Below, piece after piece: positions 37,741 to 49,767 of a stretch of DNA of 64,000 nucleotides. Every line of letters starts with the position of its first letter. Within the stretch, counting starts at the first letter, position 1. The DNA is from Tupaia tana (lineage: Eukaryota; Chordata; Mammalia; Scandentia; Tupaiidae): NCBI GenBank assembly GCA_026018925.1, contig JAKSZU010000002.1:55271837-55335836 (forward strand), given 5' to 3'. The position numbers were made by a program, and so were the translations under genes. Below the pieces are notes generated by a model. The model had not been told where the DNA came from and did no database searches. It saw nothing but the letters and a program-made list of their open reading frames with translations.

Positions 37741-37744
37741 TATA

Positions 37745-37975
37745 GCCTGGTCCTGTAGCACAGGGTTAAGTGCTATGTGAAGGGAGTCAGATCCCACAGG
37801 GTTGACTGAATCCTAGCTCCCAATGGCTTGAAAAACAAGGTTGGTTTACGTGTGTGTGTATGTGTGTGAGTGTGTGTGTGTGCACACATTCATTGGCCCA
37901 GGATCCTGAAGGGGAGGAAAAATGAAGGAAAGGGATTACAGCATGACTACATTCTATTGGGGACCAATGATTTCT

Positions 37976-38029
<54 letters not shown>

Positions 38030-38065
38030 CATGCACACATGCTGTCTTGGAGGGAAAAGAAAAAC
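37745..38065 (+). mobile_element. tRNA-derived SINE, old subtype, with (TG)n and (TC)n expansions
   Basis: Start gcctggtcctgtagcacagg (old head), ggcttgaaaaacaaggttgg, a (TG)n tract in the mid-arm, atgaaggaaagggattacag body, a (TC)n tract at 37980-38029 in the CT-rich segment, tail gcatgcacacatgctgtctt. Confidence 0.8.
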
Positions 38066-38605
38066 TATGATTATTCACTCAATCTAAAAAATTATTTCTT
38101 TCTTCAGATATTTTTTAATTGCGTATCGAAGTAAATTTTAATTCTCCTGGACTTTTTGCTTTTTGTACCACTTCAAGTCACAATAAAAGTAAAAGTTCTA
38201 AAAGGGATTTTCTTCACCCATTCACAGCTTCAATTTCTTCTGGCCTCCTCTTTTTCAAAACATCCTGTGAATATATCTGACATAGATAAGAGGTTGCTTG
38301 TTTTAGTCTCTTTTGGTTAATCCTGTTCCCAGCATGAGTCTGTGACAGCTCTTTGCCAGAAAGCACTCTACCACTTTTGCTAATAATTAGATTTTACTGA
38401 TTCACTTGTTGAAATAATCGACAATGATGTGGAGTAAAAAAAAATATATTTTAAATATTTTGGAAAAATAACAAAACTCCAAATGATATCTTGGAGAGCT
38501 GGAAGAATAATGTCACATACCCTTCTAGGAAATTTTAATGTGTTTACACTTTTAAATAGAGAGTCTTGATACACAAGCAATTTTCAAAAACTCTGTGAAA
38601 ACATG

Positions 38606-38636
<31 letters not shown>

Positions 38637-38805
38637 CCTTATGCCTGGATTTAAAAATTGTTTGCATTAAAATAATCTCATATTTTTTCAATTTTCACTT
38701 CATTTTTGAAGTCTCCTGGTATTTTATAGTTACAGAATAAACAAAAGCATTAGAAATCTTTATAATTAACATTATCACTATGATTATTTTATCAGTAGTA
38801 TTATT
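38066..38805. other. AT-rich unique sequence
   Basis: (TA)n at 38607-38633. Nothing else recognised. Confidence 0.3.
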
Positions 38806-38807
38806 TT

Positions 38808-38962
38808 TTGAGAGATTTTTGCTATAGGATGTGTGCACTTATCAGAGAGACAAGAGTCAGAAAGTGAGAAACCACCTCCCAGGTGGCGATGGCCATGCCA
38901 CAATCCCTTCTCCTCCATTCTTCTTTCAGGATCTTTGGTGCACATGCTCATGTGCCCAGTAT

Positions 38963-39003
<41 letters not shown>

Positions 39004-39343
39004 GGTTTTTGCTATAGGGTGTGTGCGCTCGCCAGACAGACAGAGAGAGACAGAAAGTGAGAAATCACCCCCCAGAGGGGATGGTCACGCTGCAATCCCT
39101 TCTCCTCCAGTCTCCTCTCGGGATCCTGGGCACGCACGCACACGCGCCTGGCGTGAGTTTTAAGTCACCGGGTCTGGGACATGAACTGCGGTCGACTACG
39201 TGGGAGTCCAGCGACATAGCCATTACGCTAACTGCTGGTTCCCCCCAGTATGAGTTTTAAGCTGCTGGGTCTGGGACTTGAACAACAGTCAACTACATGG
39301 GAGTCCAGCAATATAACCATTATGCCATCCACTGGTGCCTCAT
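38808..39343 (-). mobile_element. tRNA-derived SINE split by a second SINE
   Basis: Outer antisense copy: tail half at 38808-38969 (gagatttttgctataggatg ... gcccagtatgagtttt) and head half at 39244-39343 (cccagtatgagttttaagct ... ccactggtgcc). It is flanked by agtattatttt at 38797 and 39345. The outer copy is visibly more decayed than the one inside it. Confidence 0.93.
38970..39243 (-). mobile_element. Young tRNA-derived SINE inserted in an older copy
   Basis: Inner antisense copy with a T tail of about 34, gctatagggtgtgtgcgctc, cacgcacgcacacgcgcctg and cgctaactgctggttccc. Its target duplication, cccagtatgagtttt at 38955-38969 and 39244-39258, is host-SINE sequence and is perfect over 15 bp. 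Confidence 0.96.
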
Positions 39344-39518
39344 TAGTATTATTTTAAAAGTACTCTTAAAATTACCGTATGTAATTTCTATAAGCCATTC
39401 AAGTTTTTCATTAGTTATGTATACATAAATGGAATTTTATGTGACAATTTATTCTTAAATTTATTTTGAAAGTTGGAATTATTATAACTTACTACAACTC
39501 ATTAATATGAATATTTAA

Positions 39519-39684
39519 GTTTTTTTTGTTTTTAGATTTTTGGCATATGGCATATGCACTCAGTAGAGAGAGAGACACAGACAGGGAAAGTGAGAAATCA
39601 CCCACATCCTCCCCAGGGAGGATGACCATGCTGCAATTTCTTCTCCTCCAGTCTCCTCTTAGGATTTTGAACAGGCATACACAC

Positions 39685-39745
<61 letters not shown>

Positions 39746-40076
39746 CCTCTCTCTCTCTCTCTCTTTTCCCAAAGATCATGTGTGCTCGCCAAAGAGTGAC
39801 ACAAAGAGGCAGAGAAAGGAAGTGAGAAATCACCCCACTGCCCAGGGGGATGGTCATGCTGCAATCTGCTCCTGAGATTTGAGGCATACACACACATACT
39901 TCCAGCAGGATTTTCAAGTCTCTAAGTCTAGGACTCAAACAGTAAGTGCCTTAACCACTAGCAACCTGAGGATCTTGCCTGACATAATTATTCAAGCTGC
40001 CAGGTCTAGTACTCAAACCAAGCAGTCGGCCATGTGAGATCCAGCCACCTTAACCTCCACACCATCAGCTGGTCCT
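39519..40076 (-). mobile_element. Nested or tandem pair of old SINEs with (CT)n
   Basis: Antisense. A tail half (39519-39680: tttttggcatatggcatatg ... aacaggcatacacac), an 85-base (CT)n block (39682-39763), then a second tail-to-head copy (39765-39968: cccaaagatcatgtgtgctc ... gccttaaccactagca), then a further head (39970-40076: agctgccaggtctagtactc ... atcagctggtcct). The order suggests one SINE inside another. The largest open frames here are only this repeat. Confidence 0.75.
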
Positions 40077-40134
40077 GGGAAAGATAAGTTTTTTAAAAAA
40101 CCTTTCTGATTCACAGGATCAAATATGTTTCCTT

Positions 40135-40393
40135 GGGGACCAGCAGTTAGCATAATGGCTATGTCGCTGAACTCCCATGTAGTCGACCGTGGTTCGTGTC
40201 CTGGACCCAGTGGCTTAAACTCACACTGGGTGCGTGTGCGTGCGTGCCCAGGATCCTGAGAGGAGAATGGAGGAGAAGGGATTGCGGCGTGGCCATCCTC
40301 CCGGGGTGGGGGGGTGATTTCTCATTTTCTCTCTTTCTGTCTCTCTGGCAAGCACACGCACCCTATAGCAAAAACCTCTCAAAAAAAAAAAAA
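40135..40393 (+). mobile_element. tRNA-derived SINE, long form, well preserved
   Basis: ggggaccagcagttagcata, gtggttcgtgtcctgg, gggtgcgtgtgcgtgcgtgc, ctatagcaaaaacctctc, poly(A). Target aaatatgtttcctt / aaaatgtttccctc. Confidence 0.93.
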
Positions 40394-40950
40394 TGTTTCC
40401 CTCAAATACCCTAAATTATATTCAAAATAAAACTGAGGTTTTTGTCTCTCTATAATTTGCTTGAGTTTGTCATCTTAGCTTTCTTTCTGTAATAAGTGCT
40501 GGCACAATCAGTATGAAGGTAGAATGATAATGACATTTTATGGAAGAAAGTAACATACAGAAATTGGCAAAACACTGAAGAAAAATGCTTCTTCAGAAGA
40601 ATCAGGTTAATGCTTTTAGGATAATTTTTATGTTTACATTTTATTTCTTTGTTCATATTCAAAGCCATGATCTAGTCTCACTATGTTTACATTGTATCTG
40701 CAATCAGTAAATGCTTTTATTTAAACTATCAATTTTCAGACTTTGTTGACTTCTTCTTTCACTTTATTTCAGTCTCTTGATTATGTCTCTGTATTTAACT
40801 GAACATATTTAGTATGGACCTTCCATAGCCTACAAACTAAAACTTAAAGGACATGTTTAGCACCATAGTCTCATCCACACTTACTGTTCCAAAAGAAACA
40901 CTTGTTTCTGTCTTTTCTCATACATTAGTCTCAAAAAAGTAGGTAATGCA
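40394..40950. other. AT-rich unique sequence
   Basis: Nothing recognised. Confidence 0.3.
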
Positions 40951-41212
40951 GGGACCAGCAGTTAGTATAATGGCTATGTCAATGGACTCCCATGTAGGCG
41001 ACTGCAGTTCGAGTCCTGGACCCGGTGGCTTAAACTCACACAGAGTGCATGTGCATGCGTGCCCAAGATCTCGAGAGGAGAATGGAGGAGAAGGGATGGC
41101 AGTGTGGCCATCCCCCCGGGGGATGATTTCTCTCTGACTCTCTCTGTCTGTCTGGCTAGTGCACGTGCCCTATAGCAAAAATTTCTCCAAAAAAAAAAAA
41201 AAAAAGAAAAAG
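40951..41212 (+). mobile_element. tRNA-derived SINE, long form
   Basis: gggaccagcagttagtataa, gcagttcgagtcctgg, gagaggagaatggaggagaa, gtgccctatagcaaaaattt, poly(A). Target aaaaaagtaggtaatgca / aaaaagtaggaaatacat. Confidence 0.93.
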
Positions 41213-41289
41213 AAAAAGTAGGAAATACATTGGTAGAAAGAACCTTAACTTTCCACATTTGTGCTTGTAGGTATAACTTCTCATTTTTA

Positions 41290-41569
41290 TTTATTTATTT
41301 GTTTTAGGTTTTTGCCATAAGGTACATGTGCTCACCAGAGAAAGACAGAAAGAGACAGAGAGAGGAAAAGTGAGAAATCGAGAAACAACTCCTCCACACT
41401 GGGGGAAATGGCCATAATATAATCCTTTCTCCTTCAGTCTTCTCTCAGAATTTTGGACAAGCGTGCACACTCACCCAGTGCGATTTTCAAACTGCCAGGT
41501 CTGGAGCTTGAAGCATGGTCAACCATTTGAGGGTCTAGTGCCTTAACCACCATGCCACCTGCTGGCCCC
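41290..41569 (-). mobile_element. tRNA-derived SINE, old subtype
   Basis: Antisense: (ATTT)n tail, ttgccataaggtacatgtgc, agagacagagagaggaaaag, actgggggaaatggc, and head ccttaaccaccatgccacct, gctggcccc. Confidence 0.88.
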
Positions 41570-41697
41570 AATACTCATTATTTTAATGTCAATGATTCTA
41601 TTGGAAGAATCTAGTCAGGTTACCTTCAGTGTAAAGGTGAAGTAGATAAACTGTTCCCATTAATTCAAGCTGTGTCAGAAAATAAGGAAAAATTCAA

Positions 41698-41945
41698 GGA
41701 CCCAGTGTAATGGTTACATCACTGGACTCTCACATAGTCAACCACAGTTCAAGTCCTGGACCCGGTGGCTTAAACTCATGCCAGGCGTGTGTGCATGCCC
41801 AAGATTCCAAGAGGAGAATGGAAGAGAAGGGATTGTGGCATGGCCATATCCCCTGGGGGGTGATTTCTTACTTTCTGTCTCTCTGTCTTTCCAGCGAATG
41901 CACATGCCCTATAGAAAAAATCTCTTAAAAAAAAAAAAAAAAAAA

Positions 41946-41981
<36 letters not shown>

Positions 41982-41988
41982 GAAGAAA
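41698..41988 (+). mobile_element. tRNA-derived SINE with deleted 5' end and GAAA-rich tail
   Basis: Starts ggacccagtgtaatggttac: the cagcagttagc segment between ggacc and gtaatgg is missing. The rest is the standard long form, followed by poly(A) and a (GAAA)n run. Target aaggaaaaattca on both sides. Confidence 0.92.
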
Positions 41989-41999
41989 AGAAGGAAAAA

Positions 42000-42609
42000 T
42001 TCATATGGCGTAAGTCCCTTGGGAACTATTATTAACTAATTACAAAGCTCCTTTGACCTTGCTCTTTTAGAATATTTATGGTAACTCATTATTCAGACCA
42101 GGGTCCACTGCCACCAGCTTGCATGGGCAAACTTTGCCCAGGAGGCTCAGTGGTCATTGCAGGGATACTGTCTCACTCCAATGAGGTTTCTGTGCAGTTC
42201 TATGTACTCTTTAAACGCTTTATCTAAAACTAAAGACCATTTTCTCATGAAATAAGAGGGTGTCATGATCTTAATAACTGTAATAAAAATGTCTTCTAAA
42301 GGAGGATGGGAGAAACTATCCAGTGGGTGGTACTTAAAAAGGCTGGATCCCACATGGCCCAGCAGAGATGTCTTCCAGTAAGTACTAACAGGCCACCAAG
42401 ACCCAGCCCGTTTTTCTTCTTGACAGAAAGTTTTATTCCTCTCATCTTCTTGCTGCACATACAATAGCAGTAGTTGAAAATCACCCTCCATATTGTCTCA
42501 TAACGAAGAGAACAATCTCTAGTTTAATGCATTAGCCTTTACATAATTCAGTTTTTACTACATTGCTAAAGGTACTGATTAATTTAACCGTCTTTGTCTT
42601 TATACTTTA
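42000..42609. other. Unassigned sequence with a 114-codon minus-strand frame
   Basis: A minus-strand frame at 42491-42147 stays open for 114 codons in sequence that is neither SINE nor microsatellite. Its composition is unremarkable, I recognise no domain, and there is no evident splice or promoter context. It is most likely chance. Confidence 0.25.
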
Positions 42610-42849
42610 TACTATAATTTGGCTAATGGTTTACCCCCCAAAAGTTCATATTTTGGAATTTAGTCTCCAGTGTAAGGACATGGGGAGATGGTAGATCTTT
42701 TAAGAGATGAGGCCTTGTGGTAAGTAATTGTATCATGGAGGTATCATTCTAATGAATGAATTAAGCCTCTCGTGAGACAGTTCTAGCTATTGCGAGAGGA
42801 GTTTGTTTCCAAGAAAGAGTTGCTATAAAAGAAAGATGGCTGCCCCCAG

Positions 42850-42900
<51 letters not shown>

Positions 42901-43083
42901 CCCCCACCCCCGCATATGTCCACTGTCCTCTCTGCTTCTATAGACAACATTGTAATGTCAGTCAACAGATGCCAGTCACATGCCTTTGAACCTCCAGCCA
43001 CCAAAATGGTAAACCACAGCTCTATTCTCTACAAATCACCCAATCTCAGGTATTTCTTCTAGCAACAGAATAACAGACTAACG
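42610..43083 (+). mobile_element. MaLR LTR (MST-type), sense, with expanded (CT)n
   Basis: Solo LTR of the non-autonomous ERVL-related MaLR group. In order: ccccaaaagttcatattttg, tttaagagatgaggccttgt, attctaatgaatgaattaag, gctataaaagaaagatggct (promoter-like TATAAAA at about 42823), a (CT)n expansion at 42857-42897, gaacctccagccaccaaaat, cacccaatctcaggtatttc, and the end aacagaataacagactaac. No internal coding follows. Confidence 0.8.
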
Positions 43084-43326
43084 CTCCTTAACAGCAAGAC
43101 ATTCTTGATGCAGAAAACAGTGCATTATCTGTATTCTCGTCCAACTCCTCAATCTAAATAACTATTCCAGAACATTTCCCTCTCTCACCATCAGAATGTA
43201 CTCTCAGGCTAAACTTAAGCCCCAAGCTAAATTTGTTGATAATGCAATCTGTCATTTTTTTGTGTGTTAGATAGTTCAGAACTAGCATTCATTGTCAGCA
43301 ATGAAGGTCAAAAATATACTTTTTCT

Positions 43327-43575
43327 GGGACCAAAAGGTGACATAGCAGTAACACAATGCCTGTGAGGCTGACGCACATGATTGGGTCCAGGTTCATGTC
43401 TGAAAACTTCCCTGAACATACTGGGCACACATGTACCCATGATCTGGGCTAGATGGGACTGGGATGGATCACTGCATGAGGGACCCTGTTGGGCTACCTG
43501 TTTCTATTTCTCTTCCTTCTCTCTTTCTTTCTCTCCTTCCTTCTCTCTGTCTCAAATTTTTTTTTAATTAAAATA
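43327..43575 (+). mobile_element. Second tRNA-SINE family, copy 2
   Basis: gggaccaaaaggtgacatag, gattgggtccaggttcatgt, cttccctgaacatactgggc, acacatgtacccatgatctg, ggctagatgggactgggatg, then a CT-rich end. The body matches the copies at 29.3 and 44.7 kb, not the long form. Confidence 0.8.
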
Positions 43576-44310
43576 ATATTTTCTTCACATCATTATCATG
43601 TTTACATAGCACATATACTAAAAGAATTTCTGTTAATAATATCTGTTCATTGCTGCATGAAATAAAAAGTATTCTGTTAGTTTTACTTATTTATGCATAA
43701 ATCTTCTACAGAATTAGTAATTCCTGCATACCTCAAACTATGGTGTCATTGGAAATTGATGCTGAATTTTCTTTTTTTGTCACAGGTTTCTCCGATATTT
43801 CTAAGAAGACATCTTTGACTCAGACTTTTACTAATGCTTCAGAAAGTGTATGTGATTTCTTATTCTTAGTAACCTGAAGTGCTTCACAAAAAGACTTACA
43901 CTCACTAATATATATGTGTGAAATCTTAAGCATCTACTTCTGTCGACTTTTAAATGTAATAGTCTTTTATTTAGAATCCTCAGTTCTGAACTTAGGATTT
44001 ATGATTTGCATATAAATGACTCAACTTTTAATGGTTTCTTTATGTCATGAGCCAGTATATTTTACCTAATCACTGAGGGTGATTTTAACATTTACCATCA
44101 AGTTCAACTCTGTGTATCATAATTTCAAGTATAAGTATGTTAGAGAGGGTCCTTTTCTGACAAAAATAATCTAGTGAAAGTTAGTTTACTATATATTAGT
44201 TTGAAATGCAAATAAATAATTTATGTATGTTACATAGTTTATATTAAATTATATAATTAATTTGATTAAAATATAATTGAAAAATTCCAAGTTTTGATAA
44301 AAAAAAAATT
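43576..44310. other. AT-rich unique sequence
   Basis: Nothing recognised. Confidence 0.3.
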
Positions 44311-44311
44311 G

Positions 44312-44530
44312 GGGCCAGTAGATGGCCTGATGGTTAAGGCACTTTCTCACTCCCCCACCCTTTCTGTGTCTTTCTCTGTTACATATACATGCCTTTTAGT
44401 AAACTTAAAAATAATTATAATAAGTAAATAATTTAAAGTATAAAGAAAGAAAAAAAAGAAAAGAAAAGAGAAAACAAAAGAAAAGAAAAGAAAAGAAAAG
44501 AAAAGAAAAGAAAAGAAAAGAAAAGACAAG
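44312..44530 (+). mobile_element. tRNA-derived SINE, short form, truncated head, (AAAAG)n tail
   Basis: ggggccagtagatggcctga, tggttaaggcac then directly tttctcactcccccaccctt. The B-box half of the head is deleted. Tail ttaaaaataattataataag, then (AAAAG)n to about 44530. Confidence 0.75.
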
Positions 44531-44687
44531 ACGTTTATGTGTTCTCATATTTCTTTATGTTCTGGGGGTTCAGTTGTCTAACCTGCAGCCATCACATGGT
44601 GTAATGTGTTCTTATGGCTCATGCTAATTACGCAGCTCATACCATCTGACTCAACATACAAATTCAATAGTACTTAATATTGGTCTC

Positions 44688-44895
44688 AGGCCAGATGTTG
44701 CTCTAGAAATAATGTAATGCTCTGCAAAGCTGACCCACATGGATGAATCTGGGTTCATGTAAGGAGACATCCCTGAACACACTAGGCACATGTATGCCCA
44801 TGATCTGGGGCTAGCTGAAGCTGGGAGTGGACGATGGTATGAAGATCTCACTGGAGCCAGTCTCTCTTGCTCATAGAAAAAACAAAGAAACCAGT
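44688..44895 (+). mobile_element. Second tRNA-SINE family, copy 3
   Basis: ggccagatgttgctctagaa, gcaaagctgacccacatgga, tctgggttcatgtaaggaga, catccctgaacacactaggc, acatgtatgcccatgatctg, gggctagctgaagctgggag, tctctcttgctcata. Clear match in body to the 43.3-kb copy. Confidence 0.8.
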
Positions 44896-45290
44896 TTACA
44901 CTTTGTTCAATGAGTGACTTATGAGCTTACATTATCATGACAAAGTTAAATTGTAGTAAGAGTTTGTCTATGCCCACTCTCAGAGTCAGTACTTAGGCCA
45001 TTGCAGAGCATCAGATGCACAGTTTACAGACTGGTGAACCACATTTGGACTATCATGGATCTAATCTGGCTTTCAGTTATATTGAATTCATTTCACCAGT
45101 TATATATTGGGCAGCATCATGCCAAGGCATGGAGATGATTAAAGCTCATGTCTATAGTAGAGATGCCCACAAGTCTACCTAAGGAGACAAGCAACAAAAG
45201 AAGTAGTGTTACTAATATCTTACGTTGTAAATACACAGTATTTCAGTGAGAGTACTTGAAGGTAACACTAACTCTACATAGGGATCCCAA
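44896..45290. other. Unassigned sequence
   Basis: Possible weak MIR/L2 traces near 45000-45130 (cattgcagagcatcagatgc). Not assignable. Confidence 0.25.
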
Positions 45291-45303
45291 AACTTTTTCT
45301 TGA

Positions 45304-45576
45304 CGGGAACCAGCAGTTAGCGTAATGGCTATGTCGCTGGACTCCCACGTAGTCGACCGCGGTTCGCGTCTCAGACCCGGTGGCTTACAACTCACGCCGG
45401 GTGCGTGTGTGTGCGTGCCCAAGATCCCGAGAGGAGAATGGAGGAGAAGGGATTGCGGCGTGACCATCCCCCCTGGGGGGTGATTTCTCGCTTTCTGTCT
45501 CTATGTCTCTCTCTGTCTGTCTGGCGAGCGCACGCGCCCTATAGCGAAAAACCTCTCCAAAAAAAAAAAAAAAAAA
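45304..45576 (+). mobile_element. tRNA-derived SINE, long form, young
   Basis: gggaaccagcagttagcgta, cgtagtcgaccgcggttcgc, gggtgcgtgtgtgcgtgccc, ccccctggggggtgatttct, gcgagcgcacgcgccctata, poly(A). Target aactttttcttga at 45291-45303 and 45577-45589, perfect. CpGs are largely intact. Confidence 0.96.
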
Positions 45577-45674
45577 AACTTTTTCTTGAAAGGATTATGT
45601 CTGATCTGCATATTAAAAGATGAATGAATGGCAATGACATTAGGAAAGTTTTTCCATAAAGAGAGGTATTTCTT

Positions 45675-45931
45675 GGGACCAGCAGTTAGTGTAATGGCTA
45701 TGTCGCTGGACTCCCACATCGTCGACTGCGGTTCAAGTCCCAGACCCAGTGGCTTAAACTCACGCCGGGCCCGTGGGCATGCATGCCCAAGATCCCAAGA
45801 GGAGAATGGAGGAGAAAGGATTGTGGCATGGCCATCCCCCCCTGGGGGGGTGATTTTTCATTTTCTATCTCTCTTTCTCTGTCTGTCTGGCAAGCGCACG
45901 GGCCCCATGGCAAAAACCTCTCAAAAAAAAA
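45675..45931 (+). mobile_element. tRNA-derived SINE, long form
   Basis: Second insertion only 100 bp after the 45.3-kb copy, same strand. gggaccagcagttagtgtaa, catcgtcgactgcggttcaa, tggcaagcgcacgggcccca. Target agagaggtatttctt / agagagatatttcttg. Confidence 0.94.
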
Positions 45932-45947
45932 AGAGAGATATTTCTTG

Positions 45948-48617
45948 AGAAACAGCATAGCAGAGATGTCTGTTGGAGGGAGGGCTGAAGGGAGAGAGGA
46001 AACTACACTTTAGTGCTTCCAGAGGCTGACGTACAAGGCAGAACATGGCAGAAGACGCGACTGGAGAGGAAGAGAATCTTTATTATGAAGTCAGAAATTG
46101 GACCCATGATGTTCCCTAAAAGGCAAAGCGATTTGTTTCCTTTCATGTGTCTTGTTTTATTTATGATCGTATGGGCATGAGGCACAAAACCACCCATTTC
46201 AATGATATCCAAACTCAGCTGTGTACGTCAGTCTTTTTTTTAATGACCATTTTCTGTTCTTCCTGTCATTCATAATTCTCTTCTGTAACGATGCATGCTT
46301 ATTTATTCCTTGATTTCTCAAGAACAAATCATCTGGTAGCTGCTATTCCAGAATGTTGCTCCAATCTGTCAAACTAGATCCTTCTCTCTGAGTTAATGCT
46401 ATATTCATCAGGTTAAGAGGATGAAAAGAACAGGCTATCCTTATTTTAGACCATTTTATCAGTAGGCAGGCAAATAGATTTGTTTTAATATAGTGTGAAG
46501 ATATAAGTTAAAAGCTACTAGAAAAAAAAGTTAGTAGTTTTTATACTTGTCATTTATATATGTTCATCTTCATTCCATCCTTCTTTATCATAAATAATGA
46601 CAATCACTGTGTTGTTAGATTAAATCCCTATTCTACCTTCCTTTCTTGCCTGCTCACTAAATAGCTGCCTGTTTTCCTGAGCTCTGACTTTCCTTTTAAA
46701 ATTCACTTTGTCTATGAACTGTCTTCTCACTAGGAAAATAATCTGATTGCTCTGAAGTGCTATTGATTTGCTTTTACTTTATGCCCTTTTTGATTTCATC
46801 AAGGTAGGAAGCTAGATGTTATACTTTCTAATTAATTTATTTATCTGTGAAGTTACACTACTTAAAGGCACAAGCATACTTTTTAGCATAATATAATTCT
46901 AGAAGCTGTGTCACAAAACAGAACAAATCTACTTTTTCACAGAAAAGAATTAAGATAAAAAATTGATTTTGGTTCTTTATATGTATTGACATATCTGTGT
47001 TTAGTAACCCTAATTACTCATAAGAGAAGCCAAAATTGTTTATATTCTATTTTCAAATTCACTTTGGGCAAATAAAATTATAAAAGTAATATTTAGAGTA
47101 TCATTTAATTTCATAATACAATGTTCTTTATGGAATAAAATTGATATGAATACTCACCATTAAAAAGAAATTTGATGGATTAAAAATACATTTTTGTTGA
47201 CTCAGACAAAAGGCTGTTATGTATATGTTACTTAAACATTTAAAATGAACTTATTTTATTTAGAATTTGGAGCAGCTTTTAGATTGGACTTGCAATCACT
47301 GTCCTGGAAAATTTGAAGTACAACCTTATTTGTTTTATGCAATGTCCTTCCCAAAAGAGACTGAAATTATTCCATAGACCTTAGATGTTTTCAAAGTCCT
47401 ATCTTAAAATAAAGTTAGTAGTTATTATTGTTGAGTCTGTTGATGTTTCTTAAAATAAAAGAAAGCTTTTAAAGTAAAGATAAACCCAATACTTTTTTCT
47501 GTTTTCTTCTACAACCACAGTTTATAAGAATCTGATGGTAACGTTTTTCATGTGAAATTTGCTGATGCTCTTCCCCTCTCTGTCTTTCATTACTATAGGA
47601 CCACTTGGAGACAGTTAAAAGTTGTCACCAGCCTTAACACTTCATAAGGAAATGAAAAGATACAGAAGGATGTATCTAATAACCATACGGTCTTTTCAAA
47701 TAGAAAGCTCTAAATCAAACCCAAAGAATTGTGAGGGTTGGAATAAATAGTACTAATTTATGAATATTTACTTGGGGTTGGGAATGCCAAATACCAAATA
47801 AAAAGTATTGTGAATTATGATGTGATTAGTGCCACTGCTACTTCTATAAAACTGCTTTGGACTACTCAGTATGAGGGTAAAATAAAACATTAAAGCCTAC
47901 CATTATTTATGTTGTTTCAAATTCTTCCTATTAGGTAGCAGTTTAATCTTTATTCAGAAGATTATCATTTAATTATAAATACAACTCTAATTTCTTGAAA
48001 AGGTATCAGTAATTTGTATCAACATATATAGTGAACAATTTGGTGTTGTTTCCTTTGAAGTCTTGCTTTTCTCTTTTATTATGTTTATTATGTAATTTGG
48101 ATGTTCCCATGGACTCCATGACTTCTTAAGGTGAAAAACATGGCATTTTGTGTTGCCTACCTCCTTAGCATCCCACCAGCACCTACGTAAATAGCATGTA
48201 CAAAAATGTGCATGGAAGTGCTTTCTTTTAAATCTCATTCCATTCCACAGATAGGATTTTTTTTTTCTATTTCATAATTGCCTACTCCCTCTTTTATTTT
48301 ATTTTTCAGTGTTATTTCCTCCTCCACCCAGAAGGTTGTATTAATGAAAGTTAAAAATAATAAAGATTTACATGCCTTCTGTTTGTAAATATCCTCATAG
48401 ATGGAGTTCACATCTTTGATCTGTTTCTTTTCTGTTCTCATCTGTTGTCCATTTTAATAGAAAATCTCTTGTAGGGCTTGAAAAGCAACTTTTGATTCAC
48501 CATCATGTTTTTGTCCTCAGGTCTAAAGGCAAAAAGGCAGTGGGTATTAGAGGTTTTCCATAGAAAGAAAGATACAGGGAGAATAAACTTCAGGTGATCC
48601 TCTAAAGAATGGATTCA
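45948..48617. other. 2.7 kb of AT-rich unique sequence
   Basis: No SINE, LTR, exon or RNA gene recognised. This is one of the longest repeat-free stretches of the window. Minus-strand frames at 47987-48441 have no family resemblance. Confidence 0.35.
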
Positions 48618-48878
48618 AGGACCAGCAGATAGCATAACGGTTATGTTGGCGGACTCCCATGTAGTCTACCATGGTTCAAGTACCAGACCCGGTGGCTTAA
48701 AACTCACACTGGACGCATGTGTGTGTTCCCAAAATTGCAAGAGGAGAATGGAAGATAATAGATTGTGGTGTGGTCATCCCCCTGAGGAAGGGGGATGATT
48801 TCTCACTTTCTGTCTCTTGGTCTTTGCCTTTCCAGTGAACACAGATGCTTTACAGCAAAAATATCTCTTAAAAAAAAT
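48618..48878 (+). mobile_element. tRNA-derived SINE, long form
   Basis: aggaccagcagatagcataa, catggttcaagtaccagacc, caagaggagaatggaagata, tttacagcaaaaatatctct, poly(A). Confidence 0.9.
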
Positions 48879-49077
48879 CAATTTAATATTTTCAGCATAC
48901 TTTCCTTTGGAGTAGAGTGTATTCCTGGGGTAAAAATACCAAATTCACTTATAACTATGTTTTAAAGGACTACATGGGGACTCATCACTACTTATCATCA
49001 CTACTTAAGAATAGATAATAGTTAAAACAGAGATTAAATACCTATGTTTAAAAAATAAAAATAAAAATAAAAATCTT

Positions 49078-49335
49078 GGGGCCAGCAGGTGGTATAGTGT
49101 TTAAGGTACTGAATTCCCACATGACCTATCTCAGTTAGAGTTCTGGACAAAAAGATCTGAAAAATCATGCCAGGTATGTGTGAATGCATGCCCAAAATCC
49201 TGAGAAGAAAATGGAGAAGGGATTGCAACATGGCCATTCCTCCTTGGGAGTGATTTCTCACTTTCCTTCTCTTTGTCTCTCTCCAGCAATCACACAAGCC
49301 CTAATAGCAAAAACCTACAATCAATCAATCAATCC
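49078..49335 (+). mobile_element. tRNA-derived SINE, long form, older
   Basis: ggggccagcaggtggtatag, ttagagttctggac, gagaagaaaatggagaaggg, ccctaatagcaaaaacctac, ending in (AATC)n instead of poly(A). Confidence 0.88.
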
Positions 49336-49480
49336 TTAGATTAAGGTATCACTCCTGATTATATTATGAAATTATTGCCAAGAGTAGCTATTCACCCTCA
49401 AATGTGATACTAATATCGTACCAAACTGTGTGTGTGGCATGTAATTATATTTGCTTGTCTAAATAAAACATGACTATGAA

Positions 49481-49652
49481 GGGGCCAGCCTGTGGCCTGC
49501 TGGTTATGGAAGCTGGATCCCACATGGCTGACTACATGGTTTTAGTCCCAGACTTAAAGACTTCAGAAACACACTGAATACATGTGCATGCCTACCCAAA
49601 ATGGAAGAAGAGATTGCAGTGTGACCATTCCCTTTGGGAGGAAGGTGCTTTC

Positions 49653-49710
<58 letters not shown>

Positions 49711-49767
49711 CACCCCACCCCCCAGCCTCTGTGGTGAGTGCACATACTGTCTGACAAAGAAGAAGAA
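49481..49767 (+). mobile_element. tRNA-derived SINE, old subtype with (TC)n
   Basis: ggggccagcctgtggcctgc, catggctgactacatggttt, atggaagaagagattgcagt, a (TC)n tract at 49656-49707, tail gtgagtgcacatactgtctg. Confidence 0.85.

Noticed and set aside
39492..39938. 148-codon minus-strand frame with Arg-Glu repeats
   Set aside because: It is the translation of (CT)n plus nested SINE sequence; the RE repeat is just the microsatellite.
42820..42830. TATAAAA as a gene promoter
   Set aside because: It is at the normal TATA position of the MaLR LTR; no gene follows.
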